Positions 8,639 to 16,785 of a stretch of DNA of 64,000 nt are shown here, piece by piece. Below the pieces are notes generated by a model that saw only the letters and a list, made by a program, of their open reading frames with translations, was not told the origin of the DNA and searched no databases. The stretch's first letter is position 1. Every line of letters starts with the position of its first letter. This stretch comes from Streptomyces bauhiniae (GTDB lineage Bacteria > Actinomycetota > Actinomycetes > Streptomycetales > Streptomycetaceae), in NCBI RefSeq assembly GCF_004784475.1, contig NZ_SRRT01000009.1, positions 124,001-188,000 on the forward strand. Direction: 5' to 3'. Both the position numbers and the translations under genes were made by a program.

Positions 8639-9862
8639 ATGGCCGAGTTCACCATGGAGCTCAACGACGAACAGAAGGAGGTCCGGGACTGGCTGCACGG
8701 CTTCGCCGCCGATGTGATCCGGCCCGCGGCCGCCGAATGGGACGAGCGTGAGGAGACTCCCTGGCCGGTCATCCAGGAGGCCGCCAAGATCGGCGTCTAC
8801 TCCCTCGACTTCTACGCCCAGCAGTACTTCGACCCCACCGGCCTCGGCATACCGATGGTCATGGAGGAGCTGTTCTGGGGGGACGCGGGCATCGCCCTCT
8901 CCATCGTCGGTACCGGCCTCGCGGCCGTGGGCGTCCTCGCCAACGGCACCGAGGAGCAGATCGGCACCTGGATTCCGCAGATGTACGGCGATGTGAACGA
9001 CGCCAAGGTCGCCGCCTTCTGCTCCTCCGAGCCCGACGCCGGCTCCGACGTGGCCTCCATGCGCACGCGTGCGGTGTACGACGAGGCCAAGGACGAGTGG
9101 GTGCTCAACGGCACCAAGACCTGGGCCACCAACGGCGGCATCGCCAACGTCCATGTCGTCGTGGCCGTGGTCGACCCCGAACTGGGGTCCAAGGGGCACG
9201 CCTCCTTCATCGTCCCGCCGGGTACGCCCGGTCTCAGCCAGGGCCAGAAGTTCAAGAAGCACGGGATTCGCGCCTCGCACACCGCCGAGGTCGTCCTGGA
9301 GAACGTGCGCGTGCCCGGTTCCTGCCTGCTCGGGGGCAAGGAGAAGCTGGACGAGCGACTGGCGCGGGCGCGGGAGCGTGCCCGCAGTGGTGAGCGGGTC
9401 AAGAACGCGGCGATGGCCACGTTCGAGGCGTCTCGGCCCGCCGTGGGGGCGATGGCTGTCGGTACCGCGCGTGCCGCCTACGAGGTCGCGCTCGAATACG
9501 CCACCACGCGTGAGCAGTTCGGGCGGCCCATTGTTGACAACCAGGGGGTTGCCTTCCAGTTGGCCGACATGCGGACCTCTATCGACGCGGCTCGGTTGCT
9601 CGTGTGGCGGGCTTCCTGGATGGCGGTCAACGGTAAGCCGTTCACCGCGGCTGAGGGGTCCATGTCGAAGCTGTTCGCCAGTGAGACGGCGAAGAAGGTC
9701 ACCGGGCAGGCGATTCAGATTCTTGGGGGGAACGGGTATACGCGGGAGTATCCCGTGGAGCGGATGCATCGGGATGCGGCGATTTACACGATCTTCGAGG
9801 GGACGAGTGAGATTCAGCGGCTGGTGATCGCTCGGACCTTGGCCGGGGTGCCTATTCGGTAG
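8639..9862 (+). CDS. Acyl-CoA dehydrogenase
   Basis: A 407-residue FAD enzyme that introduces the alpha-beta double bond into acyl-CoA (fatty acid or branched-chain catabolism, cytosol). It has the N-terminal helical domain, the middle beta domain (AFCSSEPDAGSDVAS, then NGTKTWATNGG), and the C-terminal helices ending in TIFEGTSEIQRLVIARTLAG, where the Glu of FEGT is the expected catalytic base. GGAGGGG precedes the ATG closely. The last ~150 codons use more T-, A- and G-ending codons (CGG, GGG, GCT, AGT, ATT) than the first part. It is probably controlled by the divergent TetR gene. Confidence 0.93.
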   Translation: MAEFTMELNDEQKEVRDWLHGFAADVIRPAAAEWDEREETPWPVIQEAAKIGVYSLDFYAQQYFDPTGLGIPMVMEELFWGDAGIALSIVGTGLAAVGVLANGTEEQIGTWIPQMYGDVNDAKVAAFCSSEPDAGSDVASMRTRAVYDEAKDEWVLNGTKTWATNGGIANVHVVVAVVDPELGSKGHASFIVPPGTPGLSQGQKFKKHGIRASHTAEVVLENVRVPGSCLLGGKEKLDERLARARERARSGERVKNAAMATFEASRPAVGAMAVGTARAAYEVALEYATTREQFGRPIVDNQGVAFQLADMRTSIDAARLLVWRASWMAVNGKPFTAAEGSMSKLFASETAKKVTGQAIQILGGNGYTREYPVERMHRDAAIYTIFEGTSEIQRLVIARTLAGVPIR

Positions 9863-9868
9863 CGCCGG

Positions 9869-9933
9869 GGGGCGCGGGGGTGCTTTGCGGGCTCACGGTT
9901 CGTCGTGGCTTGTCGCGCAGTTCCCCGCGCCCC
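9869..9933. terminator. Stem-loop between convergent genes
   Basis: GGGGCGCGGGG (9869-9879) and CCCCGCGCCCC (9923-9933) can form an 11-bp stem enclosing 43 nt. It sits just after the acyl-CoA dehydrogenase stop and before the end of the convergent cupin gene. Its right arm is part of the 34-bp repeat described separately. Confidence 0.45.
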
Positions 9934-9934
9934 T
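9901..9934 (-). repeat. 34-bp interspersed repeat, left copy
   Basis: Reads on the minus strand exactly as the element at 12916-12949 reads on the plus strand, identical over 34 bp by eye. The core is GGGGCGCGGGGAACTGCGCG. From memory this is a very common intergenic element in Streptomyces chromosomes. It lies directly 3' of the cupin gene, at the downstream border of the rppA operon. Confidence 0.85.
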
Positions 9935-9949
9935 CAAAGGCCGAGACGC

Positions 9950-10471
9950 TCACCGGTGTTTCAACGGTGTGAGTTGGTCTATGTCGTAGCGCTTTCGCAG
10001 CTCCTCGATGGCCTCCTGGTCCGGAGGACCCTCCGCGTTCAGGATTTCCAGGAGTTCTTCGAAGTAGCGCTCGTGGTCCGGTGGGGGAGCGGCCTGGAAG
10101 AACATGCGGGCCGGGGTGTCGGTGGGGTTGGCGAAGGCGTGGGGGCAGCCGGGTGGGACGACGATGACCGTGCCCGGTGTCGCCCGGACCACCCTGGTGC
10201 CCGAACTCGACTCCCACTTCTGCCAGTTGTCGGGGGTGCGGACGCGGGGCTCGAAGGCGAGGACGTCGAGTTCTCCGTCCAGGACGTAGAACAACTCCTC
10301 GCTGCGCGTGTGCACATGGGCGCCCACGTCGAAGCCCGGCGGGACCTCCACCTCGAAGGTGGAGGCCGTCCGCGAGTGGGTGCCGGTGACCTTGAACGTG
10401 ACCCGCTGGGCGGCCGTCGCCACGACCCGGCCGTGTCCCGGCGGTACGAGCAGTCCCTCGGTCGTCGTCAT
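9950..10471 (-). CDS. Cupin-type quinone-forming monooxygenase (MomA-like)
   Basis: A 173-residue single-domain cupin. The metal-binding motifs are visible: GAHVHTRSEELFYVLDGELDV (motif 1, first 20 residues of the strand pair) and PPGCPHAFANPTDTPA (motif 2, containing the second His). It is the third gene of the rppA operon, 7 nt after the P450 stop. Cofactor-free or metal cupins in this position, such as MomA of S. antibioticus, oxidise 1,3,6,8-tetrahydroxynaphthalene to flaviolin. The role here is inferred from operon position plus fold. Confidence 0.82.
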   Translation of the reverse strand: MTTTEGLLVPPGHGRVVATAAQRVTFKVTGTHSRTASTFEVEVPPGFDVGAHVHTRSEELFYVLDGELDVLAFEPRVRTPDNWQKWESSSGTRVVRATPGTVIVVPPGCPHAFANPTDTPARMFFQAAPPPDHERYFEELLEILNAEGPPDQEAIEELRKRYDIDQLTPLKHR

Positions 10472-10478
10472 GACCGGC

Positions 10479-11693
10479 TCACCAGGTCACCGGCAGGGAC
10501 TCGGGTCCCCGGATCAACGCGCCCTTGCGGAAGGGGACTTCCTCCGGCGGCACCGCCAACTTCAGCCCCGGCACCTGGTCCAGCAGGACGTCCACCAGCA
10601 GCTCGGACTCCAGCCGGGCCAGCATCCCGCCCGGGCAGTAGTGCGGGCCGAAGCCGAACGCCACATGCGGGTTGGGGCTGCGCTCGACGTCGATGGTGTC
10701 CGGGTCGGGGAACACCTCCGGGTCGCGGTTGGCGGCCAGGTAGGAGTTGTAGACCGCGTCACCCGCACGGATGCGGACGCCCCCGATCTCCACGTCCTCC
10801 AGAGCGATCCGGGAGAGGCCGACCGCGTTGCGGTGCGGGATGTACCGCAGCAGCTCGTCGATCGCCCTCGGCCGGATCTCCCGGTCCGAGCGCAGCCGCT
10901 CCGCCAACTCCGGCCGGGTCAGCAGCAGATAGAACATCTGCCCGCTGTTGTTGGTGACCGCCTCGCCGCCGATCTGCAGCAGCACGGCGAGGCCGACCGC
11001 CTCCACCAGCGTGACCTCGTCCCGGTCCACGGCCTCGCTCAGCAGCGCGCAGACCGAGCCCTCGGGACCGCGCGCACCGTGCCCGATGAGGTCGGTGAAG
11101 TAGGCGCTCATCTCGCGCTTGGCCCGCTCGCTGACCTCCTTGCCGTGCGCGGAGGACAGGATGAGCTGCGTCCAGTCGTGCATGGAGTGCCGGTCGGCGG
11201 CCGGTACGCCCATCAGCTCGCAGATCACCGCGATGGGGAACGGGCTGAGCACCGCGCTGGTGAGGTCGGCCGGCGGCCCGTCCTGGAGGAGTTCGTCCAC
11301 CAGCTCCTCCAGCATGGCCCGCGACCGCTCCCGGACCCGTTCCACGCCCTTGGCGGTGAACGCGGCGGCCACCGAGCGGCGCAGCCGGGTGTGGTCGGGC
11401 GGGTCGAGGAAGCCGACCGCTCCCCGGTCCGGGATGAAGTGCGGGGCGAGCCGGGTGACCTGCTTGTCCATCACGGCTTCCCGGCCGAAGCGGGGGTCGT
11501 TGGTCACCATGCGTACGTCGTCGTACCGGGTGACCAGCCAGGCCCAGCCCTCGCCGTTGGGCAGTTGGATGCGGGTGACCGGGCCCTCGTTCATCAGCTC
11601 GGTCAGCACCGGGTCGAAGTCGGTGCCCGCCAGGTCGGTGGCCGGCCACTGCCGGATCGGGGGCGGGGTCCCGGTGAGGGTCTCGTCGGTCAT
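10479..11693 (-). CDS. Cytochrome P450 of the CYP158A type (flaviolin polymerising)
   Basis: A 404-residue soluble P450. Heme ligand Cys353 lies in FGFGPHYCPGG, the ExxR motif in DELLR (280-283) and the I-helix in LLQIGGEAVTNNS. The position that normally holds the oxygen-activating Thr appears to be Ala245, as in CYP158A2 of S. coelicolor, and the protein has the same length. CYP158A enzymes couple flaviolin into dimers and trimers (brown, UV-absorbing pigment). The ATG overlaps the rppA stop by 4 nt and the cupin gene follows 7 nt later. A longer upstream frame is read-through of rppA on the other frame and was not used. Confidence 0.93.
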   Translation of the reverse strand: MTDETLTGTPPPIRQWPATDLAGTDFDPVLTELMNEGPVTRIQLPNGEGWAWLVTRYDDVRMVTNDPRFGREAVMDKQVTRLAPHFIPDRGAVGFLDPPDHTRLRRSVAAAFTAKGVERVRERSRAMLEELVDELLQDGPPADLTSAVLSPFPIAVICELMGVPAADRHSMHDWTQLILSSAHGKEVSERAKREMSAYFTDLIGHGARGPEGSVCALLSEAVDRDEVTLVEAVGLAVLLQIGGEAVTNNSGQMFYLLLTRPELAERLRSDREIRPRAIDELLRYIPHRNAVGLSRIALEDVEIGGVRIRAGDAVYNSYLAANRDPEVFPDPDTIDVERSPNPHVAFGFGPHYCPGGMLARLESELLVDVLLDQVPGLKLAVPPEEVPFRKGALIRGPESLPVTW

Positions 11694-12751
11694 CGCCCCT
11701 CCTGGTCGCCGACCCAGCGGCCGACGGTCATCTCGGCGGTGATGCCGGGCCCGAACCCGGCCAGCAGCCCGCGCGCCCGGTGCTCGGCACCCCCGTCGTC
11801 GAACAGCCGGCGCAGCGCGTCCAGGACGACGGCGCTGGCGATGTTGCCGTACTCGGTGAGCGTGGCCCGGCTGAACCGGAACGCGTGCGGCTCGACCTTC
11901 AGGAACTTGCTGAGGTCGTCGAGTATTCGGGGGCCGCCGGCGTGGATGATGTAGAAGTCCAGGTCGGAGGCGTTCCAGCCGTGATTGCCCGCGAGTTCTT
12001 GGAGCGCCGGGGCCAGCGGCTCCATCGTGGTCGGCACCCGCTTGTCCAGCAGGAAGTGGAACCCGGTGTCGCGGACGTCGTACGAGATCCAGTCCTCGGT
12101 CTTGGGGATCAGGTACGAGCCGTTGCGCTCGAGCTGTACACCCGTGCCGCCCCGGCCGCGGACCACGGCGGCCGCGATGCCGTCGCCGAACAGGCCGTTG
12201 GAGAGCAGGGAGCCGACGCCGAGGTCGGTGGGCTGGTAGCACAGCGAGCAGAACTCGCAGGCCACGATGAGGGCGTTGGCCTCCGGGTAGGCCGAACAGA
12301 AGTCGTGCGCCCGGTTGATGGCCGCACCGCCGGCCGCACAGCCCAACTGGGCGATGGGGAGCTGCCGGGTGGTGCTGGAGAAGTCCATCTCGTTGATCAG
12401 CCACGCGGTGAGCGACGGCATCATGAAGCCGGTGCACGACACGTAGACGATGACATCGATGTCAGAGGTGAGGAGTTCGGCCGAGTCGAGGGCCTGCTGG
12501 ATCACCGCGGGCACCCGGGCCTTGGCCTCGGACTCGTACAGCTTGTTGCGCTGCTCGAAGCCCGGGTGCTTCAGGGTCTCCTCGATGGGCTGCACGATGT
12601 GCCGGGTGCGCACTCCGGTGTTCTCGATCAGACGGAGGGCCAGCGGGAGCTGTGGGTTGTCCGCGTGGTGCGTGCGGGCCAGCTCCAGGGTCTCCTCCAT
12701 GGTGATCACGTGTTCCGGCACGGACACCGAGGGTCTGCACAAAGTCGCCAT
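11690..12751 (-). CDS. rppA: Type III polyketide synthase, 1,3,6,8-tetrahydroxynaphthalene synthase
   Basis: A 353-residue chalcone-synthase-fold enzyme that condenses five malonyl-CoA units to 1,3,6,8-tetrahydroxynaphthalene. With the start at 12751 (MATLCRPSVSVPEHVITMEE) the catalytic triad falls at Cys138 (AQLGCAAGG), His270 (FYIIHAGG) and Asn303 (EYGN). The special Cys106 of bacterial THN synthases is present (YVSCTGFM). These numbers match known RppA proteins. An upstream in-frame start would add 22 atypical residues. It is the first gene of the rppA-P450-cupin operon. Confidence 0.96.
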   Translation of the reverse strand: MATLCRPSVSVPEHVITMEETLELARTHHADNPQLPLALRLIENTGVRTRHIVQPIEETLKHPGFEQRNKLYESEAKARVPAVIQQALDSAELLTSDIDVIVYVSCTGFMMPSLTAWLINEMDFSSTTRQLPIAQLGCAAGGAAINRAHDFCSAYPEANALIVACEFCSLCYQPTDLGVGSLLSNGLFGDGIAAAVVRGRGGTGVQLERNGSYLIPKTEDWISYDVRDTGFHFLLDKRVPTTMEPLAPALQELAGNHGWNASDLDFYIIHAGGPRILDDLSKFLKVEPHAFRFSRATLTEYGNIASAVVLDALRRLFDDGGAEHRARGLLAGFGPGITAEMTVGRWVGDQEGR

Positions 12752-12978
12752 GAGCGGTCCCTGCTTTCGCCGTCCGGCGGGCCTTCGTCCGCCGGTCAGA
12801 AGGTGGTCCACCCACACTCACCCGGAAGGCCGACGATCTCGCGCCGAATTACTCCGAACCGGCGAGAACAGAGAGTAATAAAGGGCAATCTCCGCAGCTC
12901 AGGCCCACTGCAAAAAGGGGCGCGGGGAACTGCGCGACAAGCCACGACGCAGCAGCACCCCACCACACACGCCAACCC
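12752..12978. other. Intergenic region upstream of rppA
   Basis: 227 bp holding the rppA promoter (minus strand), with an A/T-richer stretch around 12841-12890 (GAATTACTCCGAA, AGAGTAATAAAGG), and the right copy of the 34-bp repeat. No gene is supported here, and I could not fix a -10/-35 pair with confidence. Confidence 0.5.
12916..12949 (+). repeat. 34-bp interspersed repeat, right copy
   Basis: Identical over 34 bp to the reverse complement of 9901-9934. It lies in the gap between rppA and the next gene, so the rppA operon (9950-12751) sits between two oppositely oriented copies. The second half-stem seen at the left copy is not clearly present here. Confidence 0.85.
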
Positions 12979-13212
12979 CTACGGCGCCCCACTGCTATGA
13001 GCAATGCACGCCACATCGATCCGATCCGCCAACTTGGCCAACTCAATGGTCAACTCGGCAACGGTGTCCTCATCAAGCCCCCGCTCCCCAGCCTCCACAA
13101 GATGCACCCACCGCGCGCCAACGCTGCGCAGCAACTTGCTGACGTCGCCCGCCGAAACCCGCAGCGCACCACGCTCGTCCACGATCAGAGGCAGAGTCAC
13201 TTCGCCGTTCAC
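12979..13212 (-). CDS. Small conserved streptomycete protein (DUF6213-like)
   Basis: A GTG start at 13210-13212 gives 77 residues beginning with V/MNGEVTLPLIVDERG. The protein is soluble and mildly acidic: N-terminal strands, a central GARWVHLVEAGERG segment, and a C-terminal helix TVAELTIELAKLADRIDV. From memory it resembles small proteins labelled DUF6213; the function is unknown. The longer frame upstream to 13302 overlaps the dehydrogenase gene and looks spurious. It lies 25 bp downstream of that gene on the same strand. Confidence 0.65.
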   Translation of the reverse strand: MNGEVTLPLIVDERGALRVSAGDVSKLLRSVGARWVHLVEAGERGLDEDTVAELTIELAKLADRIDVACIAHSSGAP

Positions 13213-13237
13213 AGACCGGATCGTATCCGTGCGATCC

Positions 13238-14623
13238 TCACGCTCCCTGCCAAACGGTGGTGATGTTGCAGAACTCCCGGATTCCCTGCGCCGACAGTTC
13301 ACGTCCGTACCCGGACCGCTTCACCCCGCCGAAGGGCAACGCCGGGTGTGAAGCGGTCATCCCGTTGATGAACACGCCCCCGGCCTCCAGGTCCCGCGCG
13401 CAGTGCGCCATCTCGTCCTCGTCCCGCGTCCACACACTCGAACTCAGCCCGAACGGCGAGTCGTTGGCGATCAGGATCGCGTCCTCCAGGTCCTCCGCCC
13501 GGTACACGGTCGCCACCGGCCCGAACGCCTCCTCGCGGTGGATGCGCATCTCGCGCTCGACGCCCGCGATCACGGTCGGCGGGTAGTACCAGCCGACGCC
13601 ACCGGGCCGCTCGCCCCCGCACAGAATGTCGGCCCCGCTGCGGCGCGCGTCGTCCACCAGTTCCTCGACGTCCGCCCGGCCCTGCTCGGTGGCGAGGGGG
13701 CCGACGTCGGTGTGGTCGTCCATGGGGTCGCCGACGGTGAGGTCCTTCATCCCGGCGACGAACTTCTCCAGGAACGTGTCGTAGACGTCCGTGTGCACGA
13801 TGAACCGCTTGGCGGCGATGCAGGACTGCCCGTTGTTCTGCACCCGCGCGGTCACCGCGACCTCGGCCGCCCGGTCGATGTCGGCGGAGGGCATCACCAG
13901 ATAGGGGTCGCTGCCGCCCAGCTCCAGCACGGTCTTCTTGATCATCTCGCCGGAGGTGGAGGCGACCGCACGCCCGGCCGGCTCGCTGCCGGTGAGGGTG
14001 GCGGCCTTGACCCGCTCGTCCCGGAGGATCTCGTCGACGGCGGCCGAGCCGATCAGCAGCGTCTGGAAACAGCCCACTGGGAACCCGGCCCGCTGGAACA
14101 GGTCCTCCAGGTAGAGGGCGGTCTGCGGCACGTTCGAGGCATGCTTGAGCAGGCCGACGTTGCCCGCCATCAGCGCGGGCGCGGCGAACCGGATCACCTG
14201 CCAGAGCGGGAAGTTCCACGGCATCACCGCGAGCACCGGGCCCAGCGGGCGGTAGACCACCCTGACCCGCGAGGCGCCGGAGTCCTTCACGTCCGCCTCG
14301 TCCGGCACCTCGGCGGCGAGCAGCTTCTCGGCCCGCTCGGCGTACCAGCGCATCGCCTTGACGCACTTGGCGGCCTCCGCGCGGGCCTGCGCGAGCGGCT
14401 TGCCCATCTCGGTCGTCATGATCCGGGCGACCTCGTCGTTGTCCGACTCCAGCAGGTCGGCGGCCCGGTTCAGATGCTCGGCGCGCTCGGCGAACGACGT
14501 CGTCCGGTAGGTCCGGAAGGTGGCCTCGGCGAGCTGGAGCCGACGCTCCACCTCGGCGTCGTCCATCGGCTCGTACGTCTTGACCGTCTCGCCGTTGGCC
14601 GGGTTCACCGTGGCGATGGGCAT
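13238..14623 (-). CDS. NAD(P)-dependent succinate-semialdehyde dehydrogenase
   Basis: A 461-residue aldehyde dehydrogenase that oxidises succinate semialdehyde to succinate (GABA shunt) or related aldehydes. The general base is Glu234 in TVLELGGSDPYLV and the nucleophile Cys268 in NNGQSCIAAKRF. The Rossmann segment has MPWNFPLWQV near residue 135 and the C-terminus has LPFGGVKRSGYGRE. The SSADH-type N-terminus (ATVNPANGETVKTYEPM) and normal length support the family choice. The exact substrate is inferred. Confidence 0.9.
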   Translation of the reverse strand: MPIATVNPANGETVKTYEPMDDAEVERRLQLAEATFRTYRTTSFAERAEHLNRAADLLESDNDEVARIMTTEMGKPLAQARAEAAKCVKAMRWYAERAEKLLAAEVPDEADVKDSGASRVRVVYRPLGPVLAVMPWNFPLWQVIRFAAPALMAGNVGLLKHASNVPQTALYLEDLFQRAGFPVGCFQTLLIGSAAVDEILRDERVKAATLTGSEPAGRAVASTSGEMIKKTVLELGGSDPYLVMPSADIDRAAEVAVTARVQNNGQSCIAAKRFIVHTDVYDTFLEKFVAGMKDLTVGDPMDDHTDVGPLATEQGRADVEELVDDARRSGADILCGGERPGGVGWYYPPTVIAGVEREMRIHREEAFGPVATVYRAEDLEDAILIANDSPFGLSSSVWTRDEDEMAHCARDLEAGGVFINGMTASHPALPFGGVKRSGYGRELSAQGIREFCNITTVWQGA

Positions 14624-14698
14624 GGCTGACCTCCTGGTGCGGGGTGTGCGTCGACCTTCGCGCGCGGCAGGCGGTGCCGCAACGCTTCGATCCCCTGT

Positions 14699-15172
14699 TC
14701 AGCCCGAGTGCTCCGCCAGACGGTCCAGAAACGTGCCCTGTCCGGAGACCATCAGCGGCCGGGCCTCCTCGGGGGTGAACCAGGCCACCCGGTCCAGCTC
14801 CGGGAACTCCTGGATACGGCCCGAGTGGGGCGGCCACTCCATGGTGAAGGTGCCGGGCGCGATCGTCGCCGGGTCGAGGTCGGCCTCCACCGCCCAGGCG
14901 GTGACGATCTTGCCGTTGCGCTGGGCGATCTCGCCCAGCGGCAGCGCCGGGCCGTCCGGCGGGGCGATGCCCAGCTCCTCCTCGAACTCCCGGCGGGCCG
15001 CGTCCCAGGCGGGTTCGTCCGCCGCGTACTCGCCCTTGGGGACCGACCAGGCCCCCTCGTCCTTCGTGGCCCAGAACGGGCCGCCCATATGGCCGAGCAA
15101 CACCTCAAGACCTCGGTCGGTGTGGCGGAACAACAGGAGTCCCGCGCTGCGCTTCGTTACACGCACTGTCAC
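14699..15172 (-). CDS. NUDIX hydrolase
   Basis: A 157-residue single-domain NUDIX protein that hydrolyses nucleoside-diphosphate-linked compounds. The Nudix box (G-x5-E-x7-REUxEExGU) is GEYAADEPAW followed by DAARREFEEELGI, complete with the Mg-binding glutamates. The early segment GLLLFRHTDRGLEVLLGHMG matches the NUDIX branch often found beside DNA ligases. Its ATG overlaps the ligase stop by 4 nt, so the two are translationally coupled and a role in sanitising nucleotides or adenylylated intermediates is possible. Confidence 0.9.
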   Translation of the reverse strand: MTVRVTKRSAGLLLFRHTDRGLEVLLGHMGGPFWATKDEGAWSVPKGEYAADEPAWDAARREFEEELGIAPPDGPALPLGEIAQRNGKIVTAWAVEADLDPATIAPGTFTMEWPPHSGRIQEFPELDRVAWFTPEEARPLMVSGQGTFLDRLAEHSG

Positions 15173-16707
15173 GCCTTGACCTCCGGGTGGGCCGCGAGCA
15201 GGTCCTCCACCGTATCGGCGTCCTCGGGCCGCTTGTCCTCGCGGTAGCGGATCACCCGCGCGAACCGCAGGGTGACCCCGGCCGGGTAGCGGGTGGAGCG
15301 CTGGAGCCCGTCGTAGGCGATCTCCACGACCAGTTCGGGGCGTACGGTCACGCCCCAGCTCTTCTCCTCCACCGTGAGTTCGCCGAGCCGTTCGGTCTGC
15401 CAGGCGAGCATCACGTCCGTCATGCCCTTGAAGGTCTTACCGAGCATCGCGTAACCGCCGTCGGCCGTGCGGGCGGCCAGGTGGAGGTTGGAGAGCTTGC
15501 CGGTGCGGCGGCCGTGGCCCCACTCGGCGGCCAGCACCACCAGATCGAGGGTGTGCACGGGCTTGACCTTCAGCCAGGACGCGCCGCGCCGGCCCGCGCT
15601 GTACGGCGCGTCGAGCCCCTTGGCCACGATGCCCTCGTGCCCGCGCGCCAGGGTCGCGGCCGAGAACTCCTCCGCCGCCGCGACGTCCTCCGCCCCGGCC
15701 ACCAGCGCCCGGCGCACCCGCATCGGCTCCGGCACCAGCCGGGCCAGCTCCGCGTGCCGTTCGGCGAAGGGCAGGTCCAGCAGGTCCCGGCCGTCCACCG
15801 AGAGCGCGTCGAAGAACACCGGGGAGACCGGGACCTCCTCGGCCGCCCTGGCCACGTCAACCCGCGAGCCGACCCGGCCGGCCGTCTCCTGGAAGGACCG
15901 GGGGCGCCCGTCCGGACCGAAGGAGATCACCTCGCCGTCCAGCACGAACCGCTCGCCCGGCAGTTCCCGCGCCGCGGACGTCACCTCGGGCAGCCGGTCG
16001 GTGATGTCGTCCAGCGTCCGGGTGTAGACGCGCACCTCGTCACCGTCCCGGTGCACCTGTACGCGGATGCCGTCGAGCTTCTCCTCCACCGCGCACGCCC
16101 CGAGCTTCTCCACCGCCTCCGCGACCGAGGACGCGCTGCGGGCCAGCATCGGCAGCACCGGGCAGCCCACCGTGAGCCGGAACTCGTCCAGCGCGCCGGG
16201 GCCCTCCGCCAACAGCGCCTGGGCCACCGTCTGGAGCGAGCCGGCCAGCATCACCGCCCGCCGTACCGTGGCCGGGTCGGCCTCCGTGGCGCGGGCCAGC
16301 CCCTCCACGGCGAGCGCGTCCAGGGCGCCCTGGCGGACCTCGCCGGTCAGCAGGCCCCGTAGAAAGCGCTGTTCGTCCTCGGTGGCCGCGCCCATCAGCT
16401 CGTCCACGATCCGCGCCCGCTCGGCCTGCGAACCGGCTCCGGACACCGAAGCCAGCTCGGTCAGCAGGGCGTCCACCCCGCGCACCGTGAGCGTGGGTTC
16501 GGCGGCGGGTGCCACCTCGCGGCCGAGCACCTTCCAGCCGACCCCGATCCGCCCTTGCGGCAGCCGTCCCGCGAGGTACGGGATGACCACGGGCACGTCC
16601 TCGGGCTCCGCATCCCGGAAGAGTTCCGCGAGCAGATCCGTCTTGCGGGTCCGGGACGCCGTGGCGGCGACCTGGCCCGACACCTCCGCGAGCCGAGTGA
16701 GCAGCAT
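15169..16707 (-). CDS. ATP-dependent DNA ligase
   Basis: A 512-residue stand-alone ATP-dependent DNA ligase that seals nicks by way of a ligase-AMP intermediate. An N-terminal domain (to about residue 200) is followed by the adenylation domain with catalytic Lys in EEKLDGIRVQVHR, then FVLDGEVISF, EGIVAKGLDAPY and WLKVKPVHTLDLVV, and an OB-fold ending near VTLRFARVIRYREDK. ATG at 16707 was chosen (MLLTRLAEVSG); the frame continues upstream antisense to the XRE gene and is not family-like. It is accessory to the NAD-dependent LigA and may act in repair. NUDIX is coupled downstream and an XRE regulator is divergent. Confidence 0.93.
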   Translation of the reverse strand: MLLTRLAEVSGQVAATASRTRKTDLLAELFRDAEPEDVPVVIPYLAGRLPQGRIGVGWKVLGREVAPAAEPTLTVRGVDALLTELASVSGAGSQAERARIVDELMGAATEDEQRFLRGLLTGEVRQGALDALAVEGLARATEADPATVRRAVMLAGSLQTVAQALLAEGPGALDEFRLTVGCPVLPMLARSASSVAEAVEKLGACAVEEKLDGIRVQVHRDGDEVRVYTRTLDDITDRLPEVTSAARELPGERFVLDGEVISFGPDGRPRSFQETAGRVGSRVDVARAAEEVPVSPVFFDALSVDGRDLLDLPFAERHAELARLVPEPMRVRRALVAGAEDVAAAEEFSAATLARGHEGIVAKGLDAPYSAGRRGASWLKVKPVHTLDLVVLAAEWGHGRRTGKLSNLHLAARTADGGYAMLGKTFKGMTDVMLAWQTERLGELTVEEKSWGVTVRPELVVEIAYDGLQRSTRYPAGVTLRFARVIRYREDKRPEDADTVEDLLAAHPEVKA

Positions 16708-16750
16708 GGAGCATTGGTGCTCTGCGAAGGCCCCCTTCACACCTGCCGGA

Positions 16751-16785
16751 TTGACAAACCACCTTGCCGAATCTGCAATACAGGC
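16751..16785 (+). promoter_or_regulatory. Probable leaderless promoter of the XRE-cupin regulator
   Basis: TTGACA (16751-16756) and TGCAAT (16774-16779) are spaced by 17 bp, and the ATG begins at 16786, 6 nt after the -10. Transcription would start at or within 1-2 nt of the start codon, and no ribosome-binding site is visible. TTGC (16764-16767) and GCAA (16775-16778) form a small dyad over the -10, a possible autoregulatory operator. Confidence 0.6.
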
